Positions 7,591-15,756 of a stretch of DNA of 15,760 nt are shown here, piece after piece. Where the stretch lies: contig JAIBHM010000035.1 in the NCBI GenBank assembly GCA_020028535.1, forward strand, positions 1-15,760. Reading direction: 5' to 3'. The notes under the pieces are model-generated. The model saw only the letters and a program-made list of their open reading frames with translations. It was not told the DNA's origin and searched no databases. Source of the stretch: Armatimonadota bacterium. Its GTDB lineage: Bacteria; Sysuimicrobiota; Sysuimicrobiia; Sysuimicrobiales; Kaftiobacteriaceae. Position 1 is the stretch's first letter. Each line of letters opens with the position of its first letter. The position numbers were made by a program, and so were the translations under genes.

Positions 7591-7870
7591 TGGCCGCGGC
7601 GGCCTCTTCGTGCTTCGGCCCCTGCTCCCGCCGCTCCCGTTCCAGCTCGCGCACGCGCGTCTCCGCCGTCCGCGCCTGCTGGCGTAGCTCGCGCTGTTTC
7701 AGCGTACCCGTGATATACATGATGACCGCTCCCACCACCGTCGCGGCGACCAGCGCCAGACCGAGCGTGGTGTCGTAACGCCAGGCCAGGAACTCCACGG
7801 TGATGGGGAATCGGTTCTCGATCACAAAGACGGTGACGACAAGCAGCAGAATGGCTCCGATGATCAGCAT
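7577..7870 (-). CDS. LapA-like (DUF1049) small membrane protein
   Basis: A 97-residue protein with two predicted membrane helices (about 2-17 and 35-54) separated by a short loop containing the ENRFPITVEFLAW signature of the LapA/DUF1049 family. A charged, probably coiled-coil tail (about 58-85, rich in Arg and Glu) follows on what is presumably the cytoplasmic side. In Proteobacteria LapA helps tune lipopolysaccharide synthesis; in lineages without LPS the role is unknown. A good ribosome site (AAGGA, six bases before the ATG) supports the start. It sits between secF and recJ, a position I recall for the Bacillus subtilis homologue as well, so the placement is conserved rather than accidental. 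Confidence 0.85.
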   Translation of the reverse strand: MLIIGAILLLVVTVFVIENRFPITVEFLAWRYDTTLGLALVAATVVGAVIMYITGTLKQRELRQQARTAETRVRELERERREQGPKHEEAAAASEGQ

Positions 7871-7909
7871 GGATATTCCTTGGTGTCGCGCCCCTGGGTT
7901 CCCTGCAGA

Positions 7910-8875
7910 CTAGCGGCGGTTGCGCCGCCTCCCCGCGCGGTTACCCGCAACCACGGGAGCGCTGACGGTTTCGGTGGCCGGCGCCGGCCCGGCGGCCCCA
8001 CGCCGCACGCGCCGCTCGCTCCAGAGGTGCCACTCCACCAGGAGCGGGCTCGCCACGAAAATCGAGGAATAGGTTCCTGTGATGATGCCCACGGCCAGGC
8101 CGAAGGCGAAGTCGCGGATGGTCACGCCTCCGAGGAAGTAGATGGCGACAATCGCCATGATGGCTCCGGTACCGGTGGTGAGCGATCGCGTGAGCACTTC
8201 CAGGATGCTGCGGTTTACGAGCTCCGGGTAACTGGCCCGGATGCGCAGGCCCATGATCTCCCGGATCCGGTCGAAGACCACGACCGTGTCGTTGATGGAG
8301 TAGCCGACCACCGTGAGCAGGACGGCGACGAATGAGCTGTCAACCTGCCGGCGGGTCAGCGCGTACAGCCCGATCACCACGATCAGGTCGTGCACAAGCG
8401 CGATGTCGGCCGTCAGCGCGAACCGCACCGACCGGAACCGCCACGAGATGTAGATGATCTGGAGCAGCAGGCCGATCACTACCGCAAGGATGGCCTGGTT
8501 GCGGAGCTCCCGGCCGATCTTGGGCCCCACCCGTTCGGCGAGCAGGACCTCGATGCCGCCGAAGCGGTCGCGCAACGCGTTCGTCAGCCTGGCGGTCATC
8601 GCCTCATCCAGCGGCTCGGTGCGGATCAGCACCTGCCGCGGCCGGTCCGGAGACTGCTGGATGACCGCATTCTCGTCCCCGAACGATGCGAGCACCGTGC
8701 GGATCTCCTCCAGCGAGGCGTCACGACCCAGGCGCACGTCGAGCAGCGTGCCTCCGGTAAAGTCGATGCCGAAGTTGATCCCTGACGTGAAGATGGCGAC
8801 CAGGCCCGCCGCCATCACCAGGAGCGACAGCAGGTAGCCGTAGCGGCGTATGCCGATGATATTCCAGGTCTTCAT
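7910..8875 (-). CDS. secF: Protein translocase subunit SecF
   Basis: A 321-residue RND-type membrane protein that works with SecD to drive late steps of Sec-dependent export using the proton motive force. It has a first membrane helix (about 13-31), the periplasmic-domain motif GINFGIDFTGGTLLDVRLG (32-50), then five clustered helices (about 127-285) with the SecF signature VVGYSINDTVVVFDRIRE (189-206). The C-terminal tail after residue 290 is rich in Arg, Ala and Pro. The ATG at 8875 overlaps the secD stop as ATGA, and a GGAGCGGAG ribosome site precedes it. The frame is open upstream to 9097, but that part shadows secD and is not SecF-like. Confidence 0.95.
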   Translation of the reverse strand: MKTWNIIGIRRYGYLLSLLVMAAGLVAIFTSGINFGIDFTGGTLLDVRLGRDASLEEIRTVLASFGDENAVIQQSPDRPRQVLIRTEPLDEAMTARLTNALRDRFGGIEVLLAERVGPKIGRELRNQAILAVVIGLLLQIIYISWRFRSVRFALTADIALVHDLIVVIGLYALTRRQVDSSFVAVLLTVVGYSINDTVVVFDRIREIMGLRIRASYPELVNRSILEVLTRSLTTGTGAIMAIVAIYFLGGVTIRDFAFGLAVGIITGTYSSIFVASPLLVEWHLWSERRVRRGAAGPAPATETVSAPVVAGNRAGRRRNRR

Positions 8876-10206
8876 CGCTCCGCTCCGAAGCGCAGCCAGG
8901 ACGGGCGCAGCACCGACGAGGTTGCATCGACCAGCACCCGCGTGATGATGATGGCCGTGAACATCGAGATGAGCACGCCGATGGCGAGGGTCACCGCAAA
9001 TCCCTTGATCGGCCCGGTGCCCAGCGCGAACAGGACGAGGGCGCCGATCAGCGTTGTGACGTTGCTGTCGAGGATGGCGCTCCAGGCGCGGGACCACCCC
9101 ACCCCAATGGCCGTACGCAGCGTCTTACCCTGGCGCACCTCCTCCTTGATCCGCTCAAAGATCAGGATGTTCGCGTCGATGGCCATACCCACCGACAGGA
9201 TGAACGCCGCGATGCCGGGCAGGGTCAGGGTCGCGCCCAGCGTAATCAACGCCGCGAGCAGAAACAGTCCGTAGGTTGCCAGCGCCACATTCGCCAGGGC
9301 GCCGGCAGTCCCGTAGAGCAGGATCATGAACAGCAGCACCATCGCCACCGCGACCATGCCGGCCCGCAGCGTACGGTCGAGAGAATCCTTGCCGAGGGTG
9401 GGACCGACGGAGCGGCGCTCGACAACGTCGACCGGCACGGGCAGCGCGCCGCCGCGCAGCAGCACCGCCAGGTCGCGGGCCTCGGTGATGTCCCGGAACC
9501 CTCCGCTGATCTGCCCGCTGCCGCCCGCAATGCGGTCACGGATGACCGGCGACGAGATCACCTCGTTGTCCAGCACGATGGTGAGGTATTTCCCGACGTT
9601 TGCGGCGGTGAAGTCCTCGAACGTCTTCGCGCCCTTCCCCTTGAACTGGAAGTTGACGATAGGCTCCCCCGTGTTTTGATCGAACGACGCCTGCGCGTCG
9701 GCGAGGTCGGCACCGGTGAGGATGACCTTTTTCTGGAGGGGCATCGGTTGCGCGGGCGGCGGCAGCATCACCGTCTTGCCGTCGGCGGACCAGCGGGCGC
9801 CCCGCGGGAGCGACGTCAATTGGGTGTCCACGAACTCGAGCAAGGCGGTCTTGCCGATCAGCGCAATGGCGCGCTCGGGATCCTGGATGCCCGGCAGCTC
9901 AACGATGATCCGGCGGCTGCCCTGGCGTTGCACGGTGGGCTCGACAACGCCCAGCTGGTCGATCCGGTTCTCGATCACGCGCATCGCCGCGTCCACGGCG
10001 TCGGGCGTCGCCTTTACCGTTGGCGTGTCCTGCCCCTCGAGCACCAGGCGGCTTCCCCCCTGCAGATCCAGACCGAGGTTCACACGCGGATTGAACCCCC
10101 GATACTCCAGGGTTCGCCGGGCGATCTGGATGGGAGCGAAGACAATCTGAATCGCCGCCAGCATCAGCACGCCGACGACCAGCAAGCGCAACCACAACCG
10201 CCTCAC
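8872..10206 (-). CDS. secD: Protein translocase subunit SecD
   Basis: A 444-residue SecD, partner of SecF in the SecDF export motor. It has an N-terminal membrane helix (about 7-27), the motif NLGLDLQGGSRLVLEG (43-58), the first periplasmic domain (VIENRIDQLGVVEPTVQ, IIVELPGI), a further periplasmic part to about 275, then five membrane helices with the signature GMAIDANILIFERIKEE (340-356). It is on the short side for SecD, as in many Gram-positive-type versions. Translation starts at GTG (10206-10204), supported by AAGGAG seven bases upstream. It is the first gene of the long minus-strand operon and sits directly downstream of a near-consensus promoter. Confidence 0.95.
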   Translation of the reverse strand: MRRLWLRLLVVGVLMLAAIQIVFAPIQIARRTLEYRGFNPRVNLGLDLQGGSRLVLEGQDTPTVKATPDAVDAAMRVIENRIDQLGVVEPTVQRQGSRRIIVELPGIQDPERAIALIGKTALLEFVDTQLTSLPRGARWSADGKTVMLPPPAQPMPLQKKVILTGADLADAQASFDQNTGEPIVNFQFKGKGAKTFEDFTAANVGKYLTIVLDNEVISSPVIRDRIAGGSGQISGGFRDITEARDLAVLLRGGALPVPVDVVERRSVGPTLGKDSLDRTLRAGMVAVAMVLLFMILLYGTAGALANVALATYGLFLLAALITLGATLTLPGIAAFILSVGMAIDANILIFERIKEEVRQGKTLRTAIGVGWSRAWSAILDSNVTTLIGALVLFALGTGPIKGFAVTLAIGVLISMFTAIIITRVLVDATSSVLRPSWLRFGAER

Positions 10207-10213
10207 GAGAATT

Positions 10214-10219
10214 CTCCTT
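10214..10219 (-). promoter_or_regulatory. Ribosome binding site of secD
   Basis: AAGGAG on the minus strand, seven bases before the GTG codon. It fixes GTG as the secD start in the absence of an ATG nearby. Confidence 0.75.
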
Positions 10220-10236
10220 CCAAAATAGCCTTATCA

Positions 10237-10265
10237 ATCATAGGGAGGGCGCCTCCGAGTGTCAA
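10237..10265 (-). promoter_or_regulatory. Sigma-70-type promoter of the secD operon
   Basis: Read on the minus strand: TTGACA (10265-10260), a 17-bp spacer, then TATGAT (10242-10237). The -35 box is perfect, the -10 box matches five of six consensus bases, and the spacing is ideal. Transcription should start near 10230 and give a leader of about 25 bases containing the AAGGAG site. The -35 box ends 15 bp before the start of the divergent DUF72 gene, so the two genes share a very short control region. Confidence 0.8.
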
Positions 10266-10280
10266 TCGAATGGTCTGGTG

Positions 10281-11231
10281 ATGCCCGATTCCCTTCGTCT
10301 CGACATCGATCAGCCCGCGCGGCCGCTGGAGCTCGGCCGCTGCACCGTGTACGTCGGCACATGCTCGTGGGCCGATCCCAACTTCGTCAAGGAAGGCGGC
10401 TTCTACCCCCGCGGAGTCCGTAACGATCCAGCGGGCCGGCTGCGATTCTACTCCACGGTCTTCCCGACGGTGGAGGTGGACGCCACGTACCATGCGCTAC
10501 AGCCGCCGGACCGCGCGGCGAAGTGGGTGCAGTGGACTCCGCCCGGCTTCATCTTCAACGTCAAGGCATTTTCGTTGTTCACCTGGCACGAGACCGATCC
10601 GCGCAGGTTGCCTCCGCAGGTCCTGTCGCTGCTCCCTCCCGAGCTCGCACAGGCGACGGAGGCCGGGGCGGCGCAACTCCCCGAAGAAGCGTTGCATGCC
10701 TGCTGGGACTACTTCGCAGCGTTTGTGGGCGAGTTCATCAAGTCCGGGCGGCTGGGCCACGTCCTCTTCCAGTTCCCCAAGGGCCGCGGGTACACGCCCG
10801 ACCTCTTCGCGCATCTCGACCGCTGGGAACCCTACCTGCGTTCATGGCCGATCGCGGTCGAGATCCGGCATCGAGAGTGGATGGAAGGGCGGGCGCGTGC
10901 CGAACTGCTGTCGTACCTTCGGGATCGCAACTATGCGTACGTCATCCCCGACATGATCCAGCAGGCGTACCTGCCTCCATCGGACGTGGAACTGACCGCG
11001 CCGTGGACCGTGGTCCGGTTTCACGGCCGAAACCCTGCCATGATGGAGAGGCGCGCGCCGACCAATCGCGTGTACGACTACGCTTATACAGAGGAAGAAT
11101 TACGACCCTGGGTCCACACGGTCAAGGAATTGAGCCAGGAGGTCGAGCGGGCGTACTTGCTGTTCAACAACCACTATCGAGGTCAGTCCGCCCGGAACGC
11201 GCGTGAGATCTCGGCTCTGCTGAAGGAGTAG
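10281..11231 (+). CDS. DUF72 (YecE family) protein
   Basis: A 316-residue protein of the DUF72/YecE family, which has a TIM-barrel-like fold and no firmly established activity. Family marks are YVGTCSWADPNFVKEGGFYP near the N-terminus, the RLRFYSTVFPTVEVDATYHALQP segment, FNVKAFSLFTWHE, the VLFQFPKG strand, AVEIRHREWM, VVRFHGRN, and the C-terminal YLLFNNHYRGQSARNA. It is transcribed divergently from secD. A GTG directly precedes the ATG in frame (10278), so the start could be one codon earlier; neither has a strong ribosome site. A six-base inverted repeat (11238-11250) follows the stop, without a T-run. Confidence 0.9.
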   Translation: MPDSLRLDIDQPARPLELGRCTVYVGTCSWADPNFVKEGGFYPRGVRNDPAGRLRFYSTVFPTVEVDATYHALQPPDRAAKWVQWTPPGFIFNVKAFSLFTWHETDPRRLPPQVLSLLPPELAQATEAGAAQLPEEALHACWDYFAAFVGEFIKSGRLGHVLFQFPKGRGYTPDLFAHLDRWEPYLRSWPIAVEIRHREWMEGRARAELLSYLRDRNYAYVIPDMIQQAYLPPSDVELTAPWTVVRFHGRNPAMMERRAPTNRVYDYAYTEEELRPWVHTVKELSQEVERAYLLFNNHYRGQSARNAREISALLKE

Positions 11232-11257
11232 AGTCCGGCTGCCCGGCAGCGCACCGG

Positions 11258-12522
11258 TCAGGCGATGCGTCGCCTGGTCTTCGCCCACTCGCAGAACACA
11301 TCGACGAGGTGCGGGTCGAACTGGATGCCCTGCTCGCGCTCCAACTCAGCCAGGGCATCTTCAGGCGAAAGCGCGCGCCGGTACGGGCGGTCCGAGGTCA
11401 TGGCTTCGAACGCGTCGGCCACGGCGAGAATTCGCGCAAACAGCGGAATCTGCTCACCCTCGAGCTGATCGGGATAGCCCGTTCCGTCCCAGCGTTCATG
11501 GACGTGCCGCACCGCCTGCTTGATCGTGTCGCTCAGCGGCGCGGTCTGAAGGATTCTGCTGCCGACGGCCGCGTGCTGCCGCACAACTTCCCATTCCTGC
11601 GACGTCAGGGGGCCTGGCTTCCCAAGCACGGCGTCCGGCACGCTGATTTTGCCGATGTCATGCAGCGCGGCGGCGATTTTGAGTTCGACGATGGCCTCCG
11701 CCGGCAGCTTCAGGCGCCGGGCCATGGCCACCGCGTGCAGCGCCACACGGCCGGAGTGATCCGCCGTCTCGGCGTCCCTCGCGTCCACCACTCGGGTCAG
11801 GGTGCGGAAGACACCGGGATGAGCCGGATGCAGTGTCTCCCGCCTCCGGAACAAGACATCCGGCGTGCGCTGCACCACCACGAGCATGGCGCAGTAGAGC
11901 GCGAGGATCCCGCCGGGTATTGTGGTCCATACGGTGCGCTGGGCGTGGGCGAGCTTGCGCTCGAGCGGCCGGAAATCGTAGAAGACTTCTAGCGCGCCTG
12001 CCGGAGCGGGCGCCCCGTCAAGATTCACCGGCATGAAGAGCCGGGCCACGCCGAAGCCTGCCTCATCGGCGATCAGCGCTCCGGGCATGGCCGGCAGCGG
12101 CGAAGCCGACTCCGTCTGCATCTGCGAAATCGCCCATTCCTTCCGTTCCCGGAATACCAGGTACCGTAGATATCCCTCGACGGACAGATACAACATATCG
12201 GCGGAAAATGGGCGCCCGTACTTTCCGTCGTCGGTGCTGTCGTTGCTGTAGAGGAGCGTACCATCGCGGCTCCATAGTCGCACGCGAACTACGTTAGGAT
12301 TGCGCGGGTCAGAGGAGAGCTCGTCCATCAACTCCCGAGTGTCCGGCCGCAGCCCTGCCTGAAACTCCTCCTGGGCGAATGAGGGCGAGAGAAGGCGCTG
12401 CACCTGCCGACGGACTGGCGAATGGCTGCCGCAGCGAGCGGAGCGAGGCTCGCCACAAGCACGATCGCGACGAACCCCCCAACGAGCGCGACGCGGAATG
12501 TAAGAGTGCGTACCGCCGGCAT
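11258..12522 (-). CDS. Membrane-anchored HD-GYP domain protein (apparent frameshift)
   Basis: HD-GYP proteins are phosphodiesterases that break down the second messenger c-di-GMP. The HD-GYP domain is complete: DHSGRV, LHDIGK (about 287-292 in the corrected protein), HVHERWDGTGYP (340-351), ADAFEAMTSDRPYR and FDPHLVDVF. Before it lie a sensor-like region (about 40-190) and a second membrane helix (about 197-219). The start at 12522 has a clear GGAGG site and encodes a convincing membrane helix (ALVGGFVAIVLVASLAPLA), but that frame turns to nonsense near 12410. The body lies in another frame, which is open back to 12535 yet has no helix in its N-terminal part. Adding one base near 12400-12430 joins the halves into about 421 residues. 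This may be a real mutation, an assembly error or recoding. Without the shift the body could still be made, but lacking its first anchor. Confidence 0.85.
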
Positions 12523-12528
12523 TCAGGT

Positions 12529-12533
12529 CCTCC
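12529..12533 (-). promoter_or_regulatory. Ribosome binding site deciding the HD-GYP start
   Basis: GGAGG on the minus strand, six bases before the ATG at 12522-12520. It supports the start of the membrane-helix frame, and thereby the case that the HD-GYP gene is frameshifted, rather than a start at 12535 in the frame of the main body. Confidence 0.7.
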
Positions 12534-12549
12534 ACCAGACCCCAGGGCT

Positions 12550-12561
12550 TTGGCTAGCCAA
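12550..12561. repeat. 12-bp palindrome upstream of the HD-GYP gene
   Basis: TTGGCTAGCCAA is a perfect 12-bp palindrome in the 113-bp gap between the polymerase stop and the HD-GYP start, about 28 bp before that start. The gap is AT-richer than its surroundings and probably holds the HD-GYP promoter, though no clear -35/-10 pair is seen. The palindrome could be a regulator site; this is a guess. Confidence 0.35.
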
Positions 12562-12635
12562 TTCTTGGAGCAAGTTTCGAGCCCGAGACGGACAATTCGA
12601 ATATCTTTTTCAAGAATGCCCTGGCTTTGTCGCCC

Positions 12636-15524
12636 CTAGGCGAAGGGTGAGGACGGTTTCCGGGGAGTTTCGTGGAAGCTGGGGTGGAACTGCGATAGTC
12701 GCTCGCGTGTAAAACCGAACAATTCCAAAATCGTTTCCCCGGCCCGCGTCAGCATCTCTGCGTATGCGCCGGCGTCATACGACCAGTCGCTGCCGAGCAG
12801 GGTGTACGGCCGCGCACGATCCTCAGGGACCTTGGACGCGCGGTCGGTGATGATGTACTGCACCGCCTCCCCCGGATGGAGCCGGGCGCCGTGGCGATCC
12901 AACGTTCGAGCGGTGATGGCCTGCACGGTATTGTGGCGATACTCCGAGACTTCCTGCGAGAGGTGCGTCGTGACCACGAGTTCCTCAGGAGTCACCTCGC
13001 CGGCGCGCAGGCGCACGAGCGCCGCCTCCAGGATACCGAGGATCTCCGGCAGCGCGGCCGCCACCTCGGCCAGCGTGCGGCAGGCAAACATCCGCTGCAG
13101 CATCTGCGCCTGGGTGCGTTCAACGATCGCCGGGACGTCGGACCGGCGCACCTCGATGCCACGGACCTTCGTGGTTCCGTCATCGAAGACTCCGATGTAC
13201 CGGTTGGGCACCCCTACGCCTTTGTGCATCTTAGAAGGAAGAAACCCGAGCCAGCGATAGACGCCTTCTACGAAAATCGGCAGCTCCGTGGCCCCGGTCA
13301 CCTCCCGGGCCAGGGCTTCGTAGTCGTCGCGAGTCGCGCCGGGACGCTGCAGCCACATCGAGTCCACGAGGGCGTGCAGCATGCGGTAGCCGCGTTCCTC
13401 AGCGACCTCCTTTGCCTGCAGCAGTTTCTCGCGGGAGAATGCGGTCACGGCTTCGTGCGCCTCGATGCGGCCGAAGCGCGCATTTCGATACCCGAGATAC
13501 CCGAAGCTATTCGCGGTGAAAATCCCGCCGGCGACGACAAACCCATGTAAGTCCCGTTCGACTTCGAAGCAATAGACAAACGGTGAGCTCGGGGCGACCT
13601 GGTCAATAGACCAGATGGGCAGACAGCGGAATGGCCCGTGGGTGCGCGCCGCCTGCAGCAGATACTGCTCTTTCATCGCCTCTTCCGAGACGCGCCAGAG
13701 GGTTTCGTCTTTCGGAGGCAGACGCGTCACCAGCTCGGTGAATCGAGCGCGCACTCTCGCCCACTGTGTCGTAAACGGCTCCTCGGCGATGGGGATCAGG
13801 TCCCCCTCACGCAGGTCGGCCGCCCGTTTCACGACCAGCTGATCCGCCTGCACCACGAAGCACCGGTGCTCGGGGATCATTCGCACTTCGCGTCCAAGCG
13901 CGATCCGGACGCGCAGCAGCTTTTCCGGGGCGGGAGTCTTGAGGAGATGCTTCACGGGATTCGCCAGCGGTCTGAGGTCGCCGTCGTATCCGAAGACTGA
14001 GATCCCCTGCGCCGGAAACACGCCAGGACCATCGGGCACCAGTGGATCGATGAGATCCTTGATCCGGGCCACACGCGTGCGCCCATTGATCCTGACCGGG
14101 ACGATCGTTTCGCCATCCAGGCATGTCACCAGGCACCACTTCAGGGCGGTCTGTCGCTGATCGTATAGCGCGCGCTCACTTCCCACGGTCTCGAGCTTGC
14201 GCCGCTTGTAGTACAGCCGGCGCTCCAGCAGGTGATCGAGCACGCGGGGGACGAGGCCGCGGCGCTTGCGGCAGACGCTGTAGTTGATCTCGGGGACACG
14301 CGAGTCCGGGCAGCACTCGCATCCGATGGTCTCCGGCGAGATGTTGAAGCGCGCCATCATCGTCGGGTACATCGAGGAGAAGTCGAGCTCACCCACCTGC
14401 TCATACATCCCGACCAGCGGCTGGTAGGTCAGCCCGCCTTTGTCCGTGACGATCAGCTGCGCCGCGGTTTTGAAGCCTTCGGGTTCAGCCTTCTGCCATG
14501 GGATCAGGGTGCCGTCGCGCACCGCCTGCTGGATCTGCATCGAGCTGATCGCGGTGCCGGTGGAGGTCCGGGCCTGATCCTGAATGGGGATGCTCGAGAG
14601 CCGCGCCACCTCCAGCAGCCCGGCCAGCTCCCCCTCGCCGTAGATGAACGAGTTGCGCAGGTCGATGTGCCAGCGGCCGTAGAGCATCTGCGCGCCGGCC
14701 TGGTAGACGACCTGCCCGTAGGTGACATACGAGCGCGAGCGGCGGGTGCGGACCGCGCTGTGCGGGTCGCGGTTGAGCGCCAGCGGCAGTCCGGCGCGGG
14801 CGGCGAGCGCGCGCAGCCGCGGGATCAGGAACGCGTCGCCCCACTCTGTCAGGATGACGTCCGGATCGTAGCGGGCCAGCATCCGGTTCACGCTGCGAAT
14901 ACACTCGACGGGATCGTCGCCGTCTGCGACCACCGTCTCGCCGTCCACCCCCGCCTCCAGCAGTCCCCGCCGTCCGTGCGCCGGGCTGATCGTCGCATCA
15001 CCGTTCGTGTAGGAGACGAGGCGGAGGCGCAGCATCACAAGCGGCGGCAGATCGTACTCCAGATCCGCGGAGTGCGTCGTCAGATCGATGCGCTTCGCGA
15101 CACCATCCTGGATCTCGATGCGGCAGCGTGCAAGCGGAAACAGTCCGGTCTCGTAAAAGAACAAGCGGTTGACGGGGATATCGCAGTTGTACAGCGTCAG
15201 CCCGGGGACGCGGGCCAGCCGCCGTGCCGCTGCAGGAAACGCCATCGGGCTGCCCACCGAGACGCGGAAGACGGCCACCTCCTCCCCACTCATCAACTCC
15301 CGCTGGACGGCGGGACGGATGGTCATCGGAACGTTCAGGGGAGCCAGCGCCCGCGAGGCGGCGTCCACTGCCTGCATGCCGCCTGTGATGTACATCCCGG
15401 GCCGATACGGAGAGATCAGGCGGTGTGGCCGGCCGTCTGCGTCCTGAACCCACAGCACCATGCCGTTCGGTCCTGGATACACGTCGAAGAGCCAGCCTTC
15501 GATTGACTGAGAGGGATCAGCCAC
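12636..15524 (-). CDS. Family-B DNA polymerase with an in-frame intein
   Basis: The precursor is 962 residues; removing the intein (468-672) gives a polymerase of 757. Polymerase motif A is DFSSMYP (381-387). Motif B is split by the intein: RQTALKWCLVT (457-467) joins SFGYLGYRNARFG (673-685), with the key Lys at 462. Motif C reads HALVDSMWL (717-725), keeping D721 but replacing the first Asp of the usual DTDS by Leu. The exonuclease-like region (about 160-340) lacks the expected acids: PPLVMLRLRLVSYTNG stands where the DxE motif should be, and TEWGDAFLIPRL where NxxxFD should be. Proofreading is therefore probably absent. The N-terminus (IEGWLFDVYPGPNGMVLWVQD) looks family-typical. The gene starts at GTG, overlapping the preceding small gene by 8 bp, without a clear ribosome site, so translation may be coupled. 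The role is probably repair or translesion synthesis, not bulk replication (inference). Confidence 0.9.
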   Translation of the reverse strand: MADPSQSIEGWLFDVYPGPNGMVLWVQDADGRPHRLISPYRPGMYITGGMQAVDAASRALAPLNVPMTIRPAVQRELMSGEEVAVFRVSVGSPMAFPAAARRLARVPGLTLYNCDIPVNRLFFYETGLFPLARCRIEIQDGVAKRIDLTTHSADLEYDLPPLVMLRLRLVSYTNGDATISPAHGRRGLLEAGVDGETVVADGDDPVECIRSVNRMLARYDPDVILTEWGDAFLIPRLRALAARAGLPLALNRDPHSAVRTRRSRSYVTYGQVVYQAGAQMLYGRWHIDLRNSFIYGEGELAGLLEVARLSSIPIQDQARTSTGTAISSMQIQQAVRDGTLIPWQKAEPEGFKTAAQLIVTDKGGLTYQPLVGMYEQVGELDFSSMYPTMMARFNISPETIGCECCPDSRVPEINYSVCRKRRGLVPRVLDHLLERRLYYKRRKLETVGSERALYDQRQTALKWCLVTCLDGETIVPVRINGRTRVARIKDLIDPLVPDGPGVFPAQGISVFGYDGDLRPLANPVKHLLKTPAPEKLLRVRIALGREVRMIPEHRCFVVQADQLVVKRAADLREGDLIPIAEEPFTTQWARVRARFTELVTRLPPKDETLWRVSEEAMKEQYLLQAARTHGPFRCLPIWSIDQVAPSSPFVYCFEVERDLHGFVVAGGIFTANSFGYLGYRNARFGRIEAHEAVTAFSREKLLQAKEVAEERGYRMLHALVDSMWLQRPGATRDDYEALAREVTGATELPIFVEGVYRWLGFLPSKMHKGVGVPNRYIGVFDDGTTKVRGIEVRRSDVPAIVERTQAQMLQRMFACRTLAEVAAALPEILGILEAALVRLRAGEVTPEELVVTTHLSQEVSEYRHNTVQAITARTLDRHGARLHPGEAVQYIITDRASKVPEDRARPYTLLGSDWSYDAGAYAEMLTRAGETILELFGFTRERLSQFHPSFHETPRKPSSPFA
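13509..14123 (-). other. Intein within polymerase motif B
   Basis: A 205-residue protein-splicing element (precursor residues 468-672) set between VT and SFGYLGYRN of motif B. It begins with the block-A pattern CLDGETIVPV (C468 as first nucleophile), has a block-B segment GREVRMIPEHRCFVV with the catalytic H553 but Ile in place of the usual Thr, a hydrophobic LREGDLIPI stretch, a block-F segment VYCFEVERDLHGFVV with Cys652 where Asp is common and H660, and ends in GGIFTAN followed by Ser673. The penultimate residue is Ala instead of the usual His. No LAGLIDADG or HNH motif is seen in the middle 70 or so residues, so this is a mini-intein or one that has lost its endonuclease. Confidence 0.9.
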
Positions 15525-15756
15525 CGCCGGTGAGCGCGTCCAGCCGTTTCTGCAGCGCTTCCACGGCTTTCATCGCTTCCAGCACCATCGACAACAGGAT
15601 CGAGTCAAATGGCGTGGAGTGCGACGCGTAGTGCGCGGGCGCAGTATGATGGCGCGCCGCAGCGAAGAGCCGGTCGAAGACGATCTGGTCCTCTTTGCGC
15701 AGCGCGCGGCGAAACGGCGCCCAATACACCTCCTCCTGCGCGACGAGCTGCGTCAT
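15517..15756 (-). CDS. Small protein of unknown function upstream of the polymerase
   Basis: A 79-residue, probably all-helical protein, not recognised. The sequence is acidic/basic mixed (VYWAPFRRALRKEDQIVFDRLF) with a His-rich middle (AARHHTAPAHYASH) and a Leu/Met-rich amphipathic C-terminal helix (ILLSMVLEAMKAVEALQKRLDAL) that might form a coiled coil. Its stop overlaps the polymerase GTG start by 8 bp, so the two are surely co-transcribed and possibly translationally coupled. The ATG is four bases from the window edge and the frame remains open there, so the true start may lie outside the window. It could be an accessory factor of the polymerase, by position only. Confidence 0.65.
   Translation of the reverse strand: MTQLVAQEEVYWAPFRRALRKEDQIVFDRLFAAARHHTAPAHYASHSTPFDSILLSMVLEAMKAVEALQKRLDALTGGG

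Noticed and set aside
7910..9097. Longer SecF reading frame starting at 9097
   Set aside because: The first 74 residues are Arg/His-rich and antithetic to SecF; they lie over the secD coding frame. The ATG at 8875 has a ribosome site and an ATGA overlap with secD.
11238..11250. Inverted repeat GCTGCC-C-GGCAGC between the DUF72 and HD-GYP gene ends, as a terminator
   Set aside because: The one-base loop is too short for a stable hairpin without opening a pair, and there is no T-run on either strand.
13594..13611. Small inverted repeat CTGGTC-AATA-GACCAG inside the intein
   Set aside because: Six-base arms within coding sequence, no flanking conservation; likely chance.
14232..15506. 424-codon plus-strand open frame opposite the polymerase
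   Set aside because: Antisense shadow of the polymerase gene with biased composition (Asp, Arg, Val, His), no domains and no ribosome site evidence.
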